Shown: piece by piece, positions 43,388 to 52,336 of the stretch
Numbering within the stretch: position 1 is the stretch's first letter
How the letters are laid out: every line of letters starts with the position of its first letter
DNA from: Amycolatopsis sp. CA-128772
Lineage (GTDB): Bacteria; Actinomycetota; Actinomycetes; Mycobacteriales; Pseudonocardiaceae
Direction: 5' to 3'
Length of the DNA stretch: 64,000 bases
NCBI RefSeq assembly: GCF_002904295.1
Contig: NZ_PPHG01000081.1
Span: 25,080 to 89,079 of the forward strand
Made by a program: the position numbers and the translations under genes
The notes under the pieces: model-generated
The model's database searches: none
The model's input: the letters and a program-made list of their open reading frames with translations, nothing else
Told to the model about the DNA's origin: nothing

Positions 43388-45683
43388 CGACGTCGAGCGC
43401 GGCCCGGATGATCGCGTCCGCGTCGATGCCGTGGTGGCGGTAGACGTCCTCCAGCGAGCCCGACTGGCCGAAGCCCGTGACGCCCAGCGCGACCGACGGC
43501 ACCCGGTTGACCCCGGCCAGGAACGCCAGCGTGTGCGGGTGCCCGTCGAGCACCGTGACCAGCGGCTTCGCCCGCGAGGCCGGGAAGACCTGGTCCAGGA
43601 TCCACGGCTCGCCGTGACCCCGGCCGGACCGCGCCTGCAGGGCCTCGAACAGCAGGCCCGGGCTGGTCACGCACACGACGTCGGCCTCGACGCCCACCTG
43701 GGCCAGCCGCTCGGCCGCCGCCAGGGTGTCCGGCACCAGCGCACCCATCGCCGCCAGCGTCACCGCCGGAGCCGCCGCGCGCCGCAGCAGGTACGCGCCC
43801 GCCACGACCTGGCGGCGACGGCGTTCCCGCGCGGCCGGGTCGGTGGGCACGGCGGCGAGGGTCTGGTCGACCGGACGCGTCGAGAGCCGGAAGTACGACG
43901 ACGTCCCGCCCGGCTTGCCGAGCCGGCCGAGCGCGGCCAGCAGCGTCCACTCGGTGTCGAGCGCGAACGCCGGTTCGTAGCTGACGCAGCCGGGCTGCTC
44001 GATGCCGATCGACGGCGTGGTGATCGACTGGTGCGCACCGCCTTCCGGGGCGAGCGTGACGCCGGACGGCGTGCCGATCAGGATCGACTGCCCGCCCGCG
44101 TAGATGCCGAACGACCACGGCTCCAGCGCGCGCTCGACGAACGGGTCGTACATCACGCCGATGGGCAGCAGCGGCTCGCCCCACCGGCTCCAGGTCGCGC
44201 CGAGCTCGCCCAGCAGCCCGACCAGGTTCGTCTCGGCGATGCCCAGTTCGACGTGCTGGCCGGTCGGCTTCTCCCGCCAGTGCATGATCGTCTCGGGGTC
44301 GTCCTCGAACCAGTCGTGGCGCTCGGTCGCCGACCAGACGCCGACCTTGTTGACCCAGCCGCCGAGGTTGGTCGTCGAGCTGACGTCGGGGCTGACCGTC
44401 ACCACGCGCTTCGCCACTTCGGGCGCTTCGCGCGTCAGGTCGAGCAGGACGCGTCCCAGCGCCGCTTGCGTCGTAGCGGTCCCGGACGGCGTACGTCCGA
44501 TGTCGACCGGCAGGTCGAGCGAAGGCGCCGAAGGAACGTCGGGACGGTGAAGGCGCGAAGCAACTTCGGTGCACAACGCGGCTTCAGGCGAGCCGGCCGC
44601 GAAGCCTTCCCACGGCGAAGCGAGGTTCGTGCCCGATGAAACAGCCAGCTCTTCCATCTGCGCCACGGTCAGCAGCGACGAGTGGTTCTGCGGGTGCCCC
44701 TGGGTCGGCAGGCCGCGGCCCTTGACCGTGTAGCAGAAGATCACCGTCGGCCGGCTGTCCGAAATGGACGCGAAGACCTCGTCGAGCGAGCCGAGGTCGT
44801 GGCCGCCGAGGTTGCGGATGGCGGCCAGCAGCGTCTCGTCGTCCAGCGAAGCCACCAACGACGCGAGCGCCGCGTTGCCCGCGGGCAGCCGGTCGCGCAC
44901 CTGGGCGGCGTCGCAGCGCAGCAGCCGCTGGTACTCGGGGTTCGGCATGCCGTCGATGCGGGCACGCAGCTCGGCGCCGCCGGGCCGGGTGAACAGCTCC
45001 TCCAGCAGGCGCCCGTACTTCAGCGTCAGGACCTGCCAGCCGGCGGCGTCGAACATGCCCTGCAGCCGTCCGGCGGCGATGTTCGGGACGACCCGGTCGA
45101 GCGACTGGCGGTTGAGGTCGACGATCCAGACGATCTCGCCCAGCTCGGCGACGGCCGGGTCGAGGATGGCCTCCCAGATCGCGCCTTCGTCCAGCTCGGC
45201 GTCGCCGACCAGGGAGTACTGCCGTCCGCTGCCCGCGGCCGAGCCGCGCGTCGTCAGGTAGCGGCGGGCCAGCGCGCCCCAGATCGGGGCGGTCGCGCCG
45301 ATGCCGACCGAGCCGGTCGAGTAGTCGACGGGGTCGGGGTCCTTGGCGCGGCTCGGGTAGCTCTGCAGGCCGCCGAACTCGCGCAGCGTCGGCAGGTAGG
45401 CCTCGTCCAGCTCGCCGAGCAGGTAGTTGATCGCGTGGAGCACCGGCGACGCGTGCGGCTTCACCGAGACGCGGTCCTCGGGCCGCAGGTGCCGGAACCA
45501 CAGCGACGTCATGATCGAGACCAGCGAAGCGCACGACGCCTGGTGGCCGCCGACCTTGAGCCCGGACGGGTTCGGCCGGACCCGGTTCGCCTGGTGCACG
45601 ATCGCGGTGGCGAGCCACAGCACCCGCTGCTCGATGGAGGCGAGGGTGCCCGTCGCCTGAGCCGTCGCGGAGGGCTGGGTCAT
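43380..45683 (-). CDS. Transketolase-like enzyme, pyruvate dehydrogenase E1-related
   Basis: 767 residues. ThDP-binding GDAELDEGAIWEA then LNRQSLD, N-terminal VGGHQASCAS, and the pyrimidine-binding Glu region VELGIAETNLVGLLGE, all in one chain, as in AceE-type E1 proteins. It lacks the full length of AceE (~890 residues). Substrate is probably a 2-keto acid. ATG 45683. An Lrp-type gene sits immediately upstream on the same strand, with two operator-like repeats between and inside, so amino-acid-responsive control is likely. Confidence 0.85.
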   Translation of the reverse strand: MTQPSATAQATGTLASIEQRVLWLATAIVHQANRVRPNPSGLKVGGHQASCASLVSIMTSLWFRHLRPEDRVSVKPHASPVLHAINYLLGELDEAYLPTLREFGGLQSYPSRAKDPDPVDYSTGSVGIGATAPIWGALARRYLTTRGSAAGSGRQYSLVGDAELDEGAIWEAILDPAVAELGEIVWIVDLNRQSLDRVVPNIAAGRLQGMFDAAGWQVLTLKYGRLLEELFTRPGGAELRARIDGMPNPEYQRLLRCDAAQVRDRLPAGNAALASLVASLDDETLLAAIRNLGGHDLGSLDEVFASISDSRPTVIFCYTVKGRGLPTQGHPQNHSSLLTVAQMEELAVSSGTNLASPWEGFAAGSPEAALCTEVASRLHRPDVPSAPSLDLPVDIGRTPSGTATTQAALGRVLLDLTREAPEVAKRVVTVSPDVSSTTNLGGWVNKVGVWSATERHDWFEDDPETIMHWREKPTGQHVELGIAETNLVGLLGELGATWSRWGEPLLPIGVMYDPFVERALEPWSFGIYAGGQSILIGTPSGVTLAPEGGAHQSITTPSIGIEQPGCVSYEPAFALDTEWTLLAALGRLGKPGGTSSYFRLSTRPVDQTLAAVPTDPAARERRRRQVVAGAYLLRRAAAPAVTLAAMGALVPDTLAAAERLAQVGVEADVVCVTSPGLLFEALQARSGRGHGEPWILDQVFPASRAKPLVTVLDGHPHTLAFLAGVNRVPSVALGVTGFGQSGSLEDVYRHHGIDADAIIRAALDVVS

Positions 45684-45759
45684 CGTCGACACCTTTCGTG
45701 CAGGAAGTGCCCACCAGAACACCATCGGTGGACGCAACGCACAACCGGCGTCGCCGGTA

Positions 45760-45776
45760 CTGCGCAGAATGCGCAG
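45760..45776. promoter_or_regulatory. Likely Lrp operator, site 1
   Basis: CTGCGCA-GAA-TGCGCAG, a perfect 7-bp-arm palindrome in the gap between lrp and the transketolase-like gene, about 80 bases upstream of the latter's start. A second copy of the core lies 43 bases away. Confidence 0.6.
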
Positions 45777-45790
45777 CGGATCCGGAGAGC

Positions 45791-46276
45791 TCAGGTCTCC
45801 AGGTGCGCAGAATGCACGCGCTCGAGCAGGGGCGTCAGGCGGTACGGGACGAGCTCGCGCATGACGAGAGAGATGTTCGTCCGCTCGACGCCGGGCGAGG
45901 CGAGCACGCGCCCGGCGATCCGGTACAGGTCGTCGGCGTCGACGGCCACCACCTGCACCATCAGGTCGCTCGCCCCGGTCAGCCCGCACACCTCGGTGAC
46001 CTCGGCGATCCCGGCGAGGGCCGCGCCGATCTCGGCCAGGCGCCGCTGGTCGACCTGCGCGTTGACGAACGCCCGCAGCGGGTAGCCCAGGCGCGCCGGG
46101 TCGATGCGGCGTTCGAACGACCTCAGGACACCGCGCTGCTCCAGCCGCACGAGCCGGGCCTGCACCGTGTTGCGGGACAGGCCCAGCCGCTCGGCCAGCG
46201 CGACCGCCGTGGACCGGGGGTCCTCCCCCAGCGCCTGGATCAGGCGCGCGTCGATCTCGTCGATGGTTTCCGGCAC
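45791..46276 (-). CDS. Lrp/AsnC-family transcriptional regulator
   Basis: 161 residues. The N-terminal HTH is IDARLIQALGEDPRSTAVAL followed by AERLGLSRNTVQARLVRLEQ; the C-terminal RAM (ligand) domain includes EVCGLTGASDLMVQVVA. GTG 46276 begins VPETIDEID; an ATG at 46303 is possible. It is upstream of the transketolase-like gene in the same direction, and two palindromic sites there point to direct regulation. Confidence 0.9.
   Translation of the reverse strand: MPETIDEIDARLIQALGEDPRSTAVALAERLGLSRNTVQARLVRLEQRGVLRSFERRIDPARLGYPLRAFVNAQVDQRRLAEIGAALAGIAEVTEVCGLTGASDLMVQVVAVDADDLYRIAGRVLASPGVERTNISLVMRELVPYRLTPLLERVHSAHLET
45804..45818. promoter_or_regulatory. Likely Lrp operator, site 2 (inside the lrp coding end)
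   Basis: TGCGCAGAATGCACG repeats the core of site 1 (TGCGCAGAATGCGCA) with two changes. It lies within the last codons of lrp. The centres are 43 bases apart, close to four helical turns, so both face the same side of the DNA. Confidence 0.5.
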
Positions 46277-46334
46277 GCACTGATCTTCCCAGGTGACCGG
46301 CATCACCGAAGACCCGTTGCGATCCGACTGTTTC

Positions 46335-46344
46335 CGATATATCG
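46335..46344. promoter_or_regulatory. PadR operator-like palindrome
   Basis: CGATATATCG, a perfect 10-bp palindrome and one of few AT-rich spots here, 37 bases upstream of the padR start. Self-regulation of PadR genes through TATATCG-type sites is common in actinomycetes. Confidence 0.5.
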
Positions 46345-46380
46345 TGAACGTGTCGCAACAGTTCGAGAAAGGAACACGAC

Positions 46381-47001
46381 ATGCGTAGGCAACGACACCC
46401 CTTCGCCCACGAACGTGGGCGCGCACCTTTCGGACCCTTCGGTGGTTTCGGCGAGTTCCCCCCGGGCTTCGGCCCTGGCGGTGGACGCGGCCGTGGCCAC
46501 GGACCGGGCCGGCGGGGTCACGGCGGACGGCGTAGCCGCCGCGGTGACGTCCGCGCCGCGATCCTGGCGCTGCTCGCCGAGCAGCCCCGGCACGGCTACG
46601 AGATCATCCGCGAGATCGGCGAGCGCTCCGGCGGCTTCTGGCGGCCGAGCCCCGGCTCGGTCTACCCGACGCTGCAGCTGCTGGCCGACGAAGGCCTGGT
46701 CATCAGCAAGGACGAGCACGGCAAGAAGCTGTTCGAGCTGACCGACGCCGGCCGCGCCGCCGCGGAACAGCAGGACAGCACCCCGCCGTGGGAGCAGATC
46801 GCGCAGGACGTCGACCCGGTCGAGGTCGGGCTCGCGAAGGCGGGCAAGAACCTGGCCGCCGCCGTCGTGCAGATCATGCGCGCGGGCACCGAGAGCCAGC
46901 AGGCCCGCGCGGCCGAGGTCCTCAACGAGGCCCGGCGCTCGCTCTACGGCATCCTCGGTGAAGACGAGGACGAGTCCGCTTCGCCGGAGACGGCGGAGTG
47001 A
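46381..47001 (+). CDS. PadR-family transcriptional regulator
   Basis: 206 residues. The first ~55 residues are Gly/Arg/Phe-rich (GPFGGFGEFPPGFGPGGGRG), a disordered basic tail; then a PadR winged helix (DVRAAILALLAEQPRHGYEI; GGFWRPSPGSVYPTLQLLAD). A short helical C-terminal region follows. AAAGGAAC precedes the ATG at 46381. Its 3' end overlaps the convergent methyltransferase by 58 bases. Confidence 0.88.
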   Translation: MRRQRHPFAHERGRAPFGPFGGFGEFPPGFGPGGGRGRGHGPGRRGHGGRRSRRGDVRAAILALLAEQPRHGYEIIREIGERSGGFWRPSPGSVYPTLQLLADEGLVISKDEHGKKLFELTDAGRAAAEQQDSTPPWEQIAQDVDPVEVGLAKAGKNLAAAVVQIMRAGTESQQARAAEVLNEARRSLYGILGEDEDESASPETAE

Positions 47002-47786
47002 CCAGGCAGGACGAGGCCGGTGGGCTTGACCCGCGTGTGGACGCGGTAGCCCACCGGCAGCGTCAGGTCCTGGCGGCGATTCCCGTTACGCTGCAAGGAC
47101 TCCGCGATCGCCTGTTCGGCGACCGGCTTGCTGAACTCGATCTTCAGCACCGCTTCGAGGTCCGCGGCGGTGGCGAACCGCCATTCCGTCGCGACGCGGC
47201 GGCAGCCGAACCCGGCCCGGGCGAAGAACCGTTCCACGGCGCCCGGGTCGTAGTGCGGTAGGTCGGCGCGCATCCAGCGGCCGTAGGGCTCGCTGGCCAC
47301 GTCGAGGTCGACGATCAGGAGCGCGCCGCCCGGCCGCAGCACCCGCTCGGCCTCCGCCAGCCCCGGCTCGCACCCGGGCCCGAAGAAGTACGCCGTGCGC
47401 GCGTGCACGACGTCGACGCTCGCACTGCGGACCGGCAGCCGCTGGGCCCGGCCCAGCCGGACGTCCACGTTCGACAGGCCGTCCACGCGCTTCAGCGCGC
47501 TTCGCACCAGCGGCTCGTGCGGCTCGATCCCGAGCACCGACCGGGCGTCGCGGGCGAAGCGCGGCAGGTGGAACCCGTCACCGCAGCCGACGTCCAGCAC
47601 GTCCCGGCCGGTCCAGTCGTGCTCCTCGCGCAGCACCCGCCAGATCTCGCCGCCGCTGTCCTGCGCGTGGTTCTCGAGCTCGTAAGCGGCCTGGTAGTAC
47701 CAGATGTTCGGGCTCGGCACGACTTCCGAGCGCCGCGGCGACCACCGCACCCGCTGCTCCTTCCGGGGCCTGTTGGCCGGAGTCAT
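46944..47786 (-). CDS. Class I SAM-dependent methyltransferase
   Basis: 280 residues. Motif I is VLDVGCGDGFHLPRFA, with VLGIEPHEPL supplying the acidic residue and VLRPGGALLIVDLD as the post-motif. Substrate unknown. The ATG at 47786 (MTPANRPRKEQ) is preferred to 47819. The final ~20 residues are Ser/acidic and lie opposite the padR end, so the real C-terminus may be shorter in relatives. Confidence 0.82.
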   Translation of the reverse strand: MTPANRPRKEQRVRWSPRRSEVVPSPNIWYYQAAYELENHAQDSGGEIWRVLREEHDWTGRDVLDVGCGDGFHLPRFARDARSVLGIEPHEPLVRSALKRVDGLSNVDVRLGRAQRLPVRSASVDVVHARTAYFFGPGCEPGLAEAERVLRPGGALLIVDLDVASEPYGRWMRADLPHYDPGAVERFFARAGFGCRRVATEWRFATAADLEAVLKIEFSKPVAEQAIAESLQRNGNRRQDLTLPVGYRVHTRVKPTGLVLPGHSAVSGEADSSSSSPRMP

Positions 47787-47861
47787 CGTCCGGCGGCGAA
47801 AACTTGGCCGAAACCTCACGGATCGCGCTTAGAATTCGGTGGGTCTCGGGAGGAGCACCAC

Positions 47862-48707
47862 ATGGCATTCGGCCCGTCCAGTACCCCGTCCCCGGTCCCG
47901 GCCGGAATTCCGTGCTGGATCGAGCTGGCCTGCCGCGAGCAGGCCGTGGCGGAAAGATTCTACGGTGCCCTCTTCGGCTGGGAGTACACCACTCTGCGGG
48001 ACCCGGCGACCTCCGACGGCCGGTACGCCATCGCGTCGCTGAACACCGTCCCGGTCGGCGGGCTCTACCGCGCCGCCCAGAACGCGCCGCTGGGGTGGGT
48101 GCCGCACATCTCCGTGCCGCACACCGCGAGCGCGGCCGAATGGGTGGAGCACCTCGGCGGGCGGATCACCCTCGGACCGGCGGCGATCCCGGACCGCGGC
48201 ACGATCCTGCACGCCATCGACGCGTGCGGCGCGCCGGTGGTGTTCTGGGAGGTGCCGCCGAACTGGGAGTTCGTCACCGGCATCCCGAACACCTTCAGCG
48301 GCGCGGACCTCAACACCCACGACGGCGTCGCGGCGGATCACTTCTACACCAAGCTGTTCACCTACGGCAGCCATCAGATCGGCGACGGCGAGATGCTCGA
48401 CTACGTCGAATGGCTCATCGAGCACGAGCCGGTGCTGTACCGGTACGTGATGGGCTCGGAGTACAGCCTGGACACCCCGCCGCACTGGCTCGTCTACTTC
48501 GACATCGACCCGGCCCGCGGGGTCGACGCGGTCGCGGGCGAGGCCCTCATGCACGGCGGCACGGTGGTGATCCAGCCCTACGACACCCCGTTCGGCCGCA
48601 TGTCGATCCTGGCCGACCCCGAAGGCGCGGTCTTCGCGGTGATCGACCACTCGCGCGTCACCGAAGGCTGGGGCCGCGCCGAGGTCGACGATCCCTACGA
48701 CGACTAG
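47862..48707 (+). CDS. Two-domain VOC family protein
   Basis: 281 residues made of two VOC modules: the first begins IPCWIELACREQAVAERFYG, the second begins near GVAADHFYTKLFTYG and ends ADPEGAVFAVIDHS. The pair resembles actinobacterial hydroxylase-like glyoxalase proteins found beside antibiotic genes. Metal and substrate are unknown. GGGAGGAGC precedes the ATG. Convergent with cdsA, overlapping by four bases. Confidence 0.83.
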   Translation: MAFGPSSTPSPVPAGIPCWIELACREQAVAERFYGALFGWEYTTLRDPATSDGRYAIASLNTVPVGGLYRAAQNAPLGWVPHISVPHTASAAEWVEHLGGRITLGPAAIPDRGTILHAIDACGAPVVFWEVPPNWEFVTGIPNTFSGADLNTHDGVAADHFYTKLFTYGSHQIGDGEMLDYVEWLIEHEPVLYRYVMGSEYSLDTPPHWLVYFDIDPARGVDAVAGEALMHGGTVVIQPYDTPFGRMSILADPEGAVFAVIDHSRVTEGWGRAEVDDPYDD

Positions 48708-49963
48708 ATCGGCACGAACGCCGAAAGCAGCAGCCAGGACACGACGGCCGACGGCAGCAGCGAGTCGAGCCGGTCCATGATCCCGCCGTGCCCGGGCAGC
48801 AGCGTCCCCATGTCCTTGACGCCGAGGTCGCGCTTGATCAGCGACTCGACGAGGTCGCCGAGGGTCGCGGTCAGCACGATCGCGACCCCGAAGATCACGC
48901 CCTGCCAGACGTGGCCGTCGAGCAGCAGGCTGAGCGTCAGCGCCCCGGCGACGACACCGCCGACCAGCGAACCCCCGAAGCCTTCCCAGGTCTTCTTCGG
49001 GCTGATGCTGGGCGCCATCGGGTGCTTGCCGCCGAGCACACCGGCGATGTAGCCACCGGTGTCCGAGGCGACGACGCCGATGAGGAAGGTGAGAACGCGC
49101 CCGACGCCGTCGGCCGGCGGCACGAGCATCGCCGCGAAGGCACCGAAGAGCGGCAGGTAGGCGGCGGCGAAGACGGACGCGCTGATGTCGCGCAGGTAGC
49201 CCTTGGCCCCGCCGGGCAGCCGCCAGAGCAGGCAGGCGAGCACGGTGAGGACGAAAGCGGTCAGCGCACCTTCCCGCCCGAACGGCCAGGCGAGCCAGAT
49301 CATCGCCTGCCCGCCGACGAGCACCGGAATCACCGCCACCCGCACGTCGGCCACCCGCCGCAGCACGCCGGCGAACTCGAAGGTGCCGACGGCGATGGCG
49401 ATCGCGATGATCCCGATGAAGAGATACCGCACGGTGAGCAGCGAAACGATGATGGCGGCACCGAGCAGCAGCGCAACCCCGATGGCCGCGGGCAGGTTCC
49501 GCCCCGCCTTGGACGCCTTTTTGGCTTCCGGCACCGGGGTATTCGCGGCCGCGGGGTCCGCAGCCGCCGTATCCGCAGCGGCGGTTCCGGCAGCCGACAA
49601 CCGGCTCGCTTCCCCGGCGCCCGAAGCCGCGGACTCACGCGACGCCTGACCCGCGTCGCCCGCGCCCGAGACCGCGGAGGTTTCCGCGGCCGAGCTGGTG
49701 CCCGGGGCCGTGGGCGTCTCCGCCGCCGAACCAGAGCCTGGGGCTGTGGGCGTCTCCGCCGCCGAACCGGTGACCGAGGCCGCAAGGCCGTTCGGCGCCC
49801 GGCCCGCCTCGCCAGGTCCCGAAGCCGCCGGTGCCCCGGTTTCCGGGTTCGCCGGCGTGGCCGGGGTGCCGGCCTGCGCCGGCCCCGGCGTTCCGGGAGC
49901 GGCCGCCGGTTGTTCTCCGGTGGCGTCCACCCGGTCCTCGCGTTCCTCGCTCACCTGTGCCAT
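48704..49963 (-). CDS. cdsA: Phosphatidate cytidylyltransferase with long disordered N-terminus
   Basis: 419 residues. The C-terminal ~260 residues hold eight or so membrane helices and the CDS signature KRDLGVKDMGTLLPGHGGIM ending in DRLDS. It makes CDP-diacylglycerol for phospholipid synthesis. The N-terminal ~150 residues are Ala/Pro/Thr/Glu-rich and contain three tandem SAAETPTAPG-like decapeptides. The ATG overlaps the frr stop (TGATG), so the frr-cdsA pair is coupled, as in mycobacteria. Confidence 0.95.
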   Translation of the reverse strand: MAQVSEEREDRVDATGEQPAAAPGTPGPAQAGTPATPANPETGAPAASGPGEAGRAPNGLAASVTGSAAETPTAPGSGSAAETPTAPGTSSAAETSAVSGAGDAGQASRESAASGAGEASRLSAAGTAAADTAAADPAAANTPVPEAKKASKAGRNLPAAIGVALLLGAAIIVSLLTVRYLFIGIIAIAIAVGTFEFAGVLRRVADVRVAVIPVLVGGQAMIWLAWPFGREGALTAFVLTVLACLLWRLPGGAKGYLRDISASVFAAAYLPLFGAFAAMLVPPADGVGRVLTFLIGVVASDTGGYIAGVLGGKHPMAPSISPKKTWEGFGGSLVGGVVAGALTLSLLLDGHVWQGVIFGVAIVLTATLGDLVESLIKRDLGVKDMGTLLPGHGGIMDRLDSLLPSAVVSWLLLSAFVPI

Positions 49964-50526
49964 CAGACCTCGAGCAGCTCGGCTTCCTTGTGCTTGACCA
50001 GCTCGTCGACCTTGTGCACGTAGGTGTCGGTCAGGTTCTGCAGTTCCTTCTCCGCGCGCGCGACGTCGTCCTCACCGGCTTCGCCGTCCTTGGCGATGCG
50101 GTCGAGCTCGTCCTTGGACTTGCGGCGGATGCTGCGGATCGAGACGCGGGCATCCTCGCCCTTGCCCTTGGCGACCTTCACCATCTCCTTGCGCCGCTCT
50201 TCGGTGAGCTGCGGGATGACGATGCGGATGACCTGGCCGTCGTTGCTCGGGTTCACCCCGAGGTCCGACTCCCGGATCGCCTTCTCGATCGCGCCGAGCT
50301 GCGACTGGTCGTACGGCTTGATGAGCGCCATCCGGGCTTCCGGCACGTTCACGCTGGCCAGCTGGTTCAGCGGGGTCGGCGAGCCGTAGTACTCGACGAC
50401 GATCCGCGAGAACATCGCCGACGAAGCCCGGCCGGTGCGAACCGCCTGCAGCTCGTCCCTGGCGACGGACACCGCTTTTTCCATCTTCTCCTCGGCATCG
50501 AGGAGGGTCTCGTCGATCACGGTCAC
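49963..50526 (-). CDS. frr: Ribosome recycling factor
   Basis: 187 residues, standard length. Helix 1 is DETLLDAEEKMEKAVSVARD, followed by VRTGRASSAMF, the second domain YYGSPTPLNQLASV, and the C-terminal helices. It splits post-termination ribosomes with EF-G. GTG 50526 or 50520 are both possible starts. Lies between pyrH and cdsA, the typical order. Confidence 0.97.
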   Translation of the reverse strand: MTVIDETLLDAEEKMEKAVSVARDELQAVRTGRASSAMFSRIVVEYYGSPTPLNQLASVNVPEARMALIKPYDQSQLGAIEKAIRESDLGVNPSNDGQVIRIVIPQLTEERRKEMVKVAKGKGEDARVSIRSIRRKSKDELDRIAKDGEAGEDDVARAEKELQNLTDTYVHKVDELVKHKEAELLEV

Positions 50527-50568
50527 TCCCGTAGTTGTGATGGGTGGCGCTTGCTGATCCCAGCAGGT

Positions 50569-51312
50569 CTAGGCCGGCACCCCGTCGGCGGGGGTGCTGA
50601 CCAACGTGCCGATTCTTTCACCACTCACCGCGCGGGCGATGTTCCCCTCGGTGAGCAGGTTGAACACGATGATCGGCATGTTGTTGTCCATGCAGAGGCT
50701 GAACGCCGTCGCGTCGGCGACCTTGAGGTCCCGCTCCAGCACCTCGCGGTGGGTGATCTCGCGGAACATCTCGGCGGTGGGGTCGGCCTTGGGGTCCGCG
50801 GTGTAGACGCCGTCGACGGCCTTGGCCATCAGCACGGCTTCGCAGCCCAGTTCGAGCGCCCGCTGCGCGGCCGCGGTGTCGGTGGAGAAGTACGGCATGC
50901 CGACCCCGGCGCCGAAGATCACGACGCGGCCCTTCTCCAGGTGCCGCTCGGCGCGGCGCGGGATGTAGGGCTCGGCGACCTGGCCCATCGTGATGGCGGT
51001 CTGCACGCGGGTGGGCAAACCCTCCTTCTCCAGGAAGTCCTGCAGCGCCAGGCAGTTCATCACGGTGCCCAGCATCGCCATGTAGTCGGCGCGGTCGCGG
51101 TCCATGCCGCGCTGCGAAAGCTCCGCGCCGCGGAAGTAGTTGCCGCCGCCGATCACGACGGCGACCTGGACGCCGGTGCGGGCGACGTCGGCGATCTGCT
51201 GCGCGACCGAGTGGACGACATCCGGATCGACGCCGATCGAACCACCGCCGAACATTTCGCCGCCCAGTTTCAGCAGCACCCGCCGGTAGCCACCTTCGAC
51301 CCGGTCACCCAT
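50569..51312 (-). CDS. pyrH: Uridylate kinase
   Basis: 247 residues, full length. LLKLGGEMFGG is the N-terminal nucleotide-binding motif, VVIGGGNYFRG and MAMLGTVMNCLALQDFL are typical of bacterial UMP kinases, and TDTAAAQRALELGCEA lies near the C-terminal half. It phosphorylates UMP to UDP. ATG 51312; 42 bases upstream of the frr start. Confidence 0.97.
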   Translation of the reverse strand: MGDRVEGGYRRVLLKLGGEMFGGGSIGVDPDVVHSVAQQIADVARTGVQVAVVIGGGNYFRGAELSQRGMDRDRADYMAMLGTVMNCLALQDFLEKEGLPTRVQTAITMGQVAEPYIPRRAERHLEKGRVVIFGAGVGMPYFSTDTAAAQRALELGCEAVLMAKAVDGVYTADPKADPTAEMFREITHREVLERDLKVADATAFSLCMDNNMPIIVFNLLTEGNIARAVSGERIGTLVSTPADGVPA

Positions 51313-51361
51313 CTATGTCGCCTCCTACGCCCCTCGACCGCTGTGAACTCTTCTGGACCCG

Positions 51362-51400
51362 ACAGTGCCCCGTCCCCGATGGACGGAGACGGGGCACTGT
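51362..51400 (-). terminator. Hairpin terminator after tsf
   Basis: 13-bp perfect stem (ACAGTGCCCCGTC with GACGGGGCACTGT) around a 13-base loop, 30 bases past the tsf stop. It separates the rpsB-tsf transcript from pyrH-frr-cdsA. Confidence 0.75.
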
Positions 51401-51429
51401 GGGGGTAGAACCTACGCCCTGGCCTGAAG

Positions 51430-52245
51430 TCAGGCCTGGCCGACCTCGAAGCGCGTGAACTTGGTCAGCGTCACGCCGGCCTCGTCGAGCAGGGCCTTGA
51501 CGGTCTTCTTGTTGTCCTTGACCGACGGCTGCTCGAGCAGGACGTTGTCCTTGTAGTAGGCGTTGACCTTGCCCTCGATGATCTTCGGCATGGCCTGCTC
51601 CGGCTTGCCTTCTTCGCGGGCGGTCTGCTCGGCGATGCGGCGCTCGTTCTCGACGATCTCGGCCGGCACCTCGTCGCGGGTCAGGTACTTCGCGCGCAGC
51701 GCGGCGACCTGCATGGCGGCACCACGGGCGGCCTCGGCGTCGTCACCGGTGAACTCGACGAGCACGCCGACGGCCGGCGGCAGGTCGGAGCCGCGGCGGT
51801 GCAGGTAAGTCGCGGTCTGGCCCTCGAAGGCCACGACGCGGCGCAGCTCGAGCTTCTCGCCGATGCGGGCCGACAGCTCCTGGACGACCTCGTTGACGGT
51901 CTTGCCGTCGAGCTCGGCACCCTTGAGCGCCTCGACGTCGGAGGTCTTGACGGTCTTCGCGACCTCGACGATCTTCGCGGCGAGCGCCTGGAAGTCGGCG
52001 TTCTTCGCGACGAAGTCGGTCTCGGAGTCGAGCTCGATGAGGACGCCGCCGTCGCCGGTGACCAGGCCCTCGGCGGTGGCGCGCTCGGCGCGCTTGCCGA
52101 CGTCCTTGGCGCCCTTGATGCGGAGGAACTCGACGGCCTTGTCGAAGTCGCCGCCGTTCTCCTCGAGGGCCTTCTTGCAGTCCATCATGCCGGCGCCGGT
52201 CATCTCGCGCAGGCGCTTCACGTCAGCGGCGGTGTAGTTCGCCAT
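51430..52245 (-). CDS. tsf: Elongation factor Ts
   Basis: 271 residues. The UBA-like N-terminus MANYTAADVKRLREMTGAGM with DCKKAL, then TDFVAKN (the EF-Tu binding TDFV motif), and two core subdomains. It exchanges GDP on EF-Tu. ATG 52245; an open frame extending to 52533 is a spurious Pro/Arg-rich extension over the rpsB end. Confidence 0.97.
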   Translation of the reverse strand: MANYTAADVKRLREMTGAGMMDCKKALEENGGDFDKAVEFLRIKGAKDVGKRAERATAEGLVTGDGGVLIELDSETDFVAKNADFQALAAKIVEVAKTVKTSDVEALKGAELDGKTVNEVVQELSARIGEKLELRRVVAFEGQTATYLHRRGSDLPPAVGVLVEFTGDDAEAARGAAMQVAALRAKYLTRDEVPAEIVENERRIAEQTAREEGKPEQAMPKIIEGKVNAYYKDNVLLEQPSVKDNKKTVKALLDEAGVTLTKFTRFEVGQA

Positions 52246-52289
52246 TCTGGTAAATCCGTCCTTTGCAGGAAATCTGTGGGTTGCTACGC

Positions 52290-52325
52290 CCGTGCGGCCG
52301 GGCCTTGGGGGGCACGGCCGCACGG
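52290..52325 (-). terminator. Hairpin between rpsB and tsf
   Basis: CCGTGCGGCCG pairs with CGGCCGCACGG around a 14-base loop, just after the rpsB stop. It may terminate part of the rpsB message or act as a processing site, lowering tsf relative to rpsB. Confidence 0.5.
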
Positions 52326-52336
52326 ACGGTGGAGCA

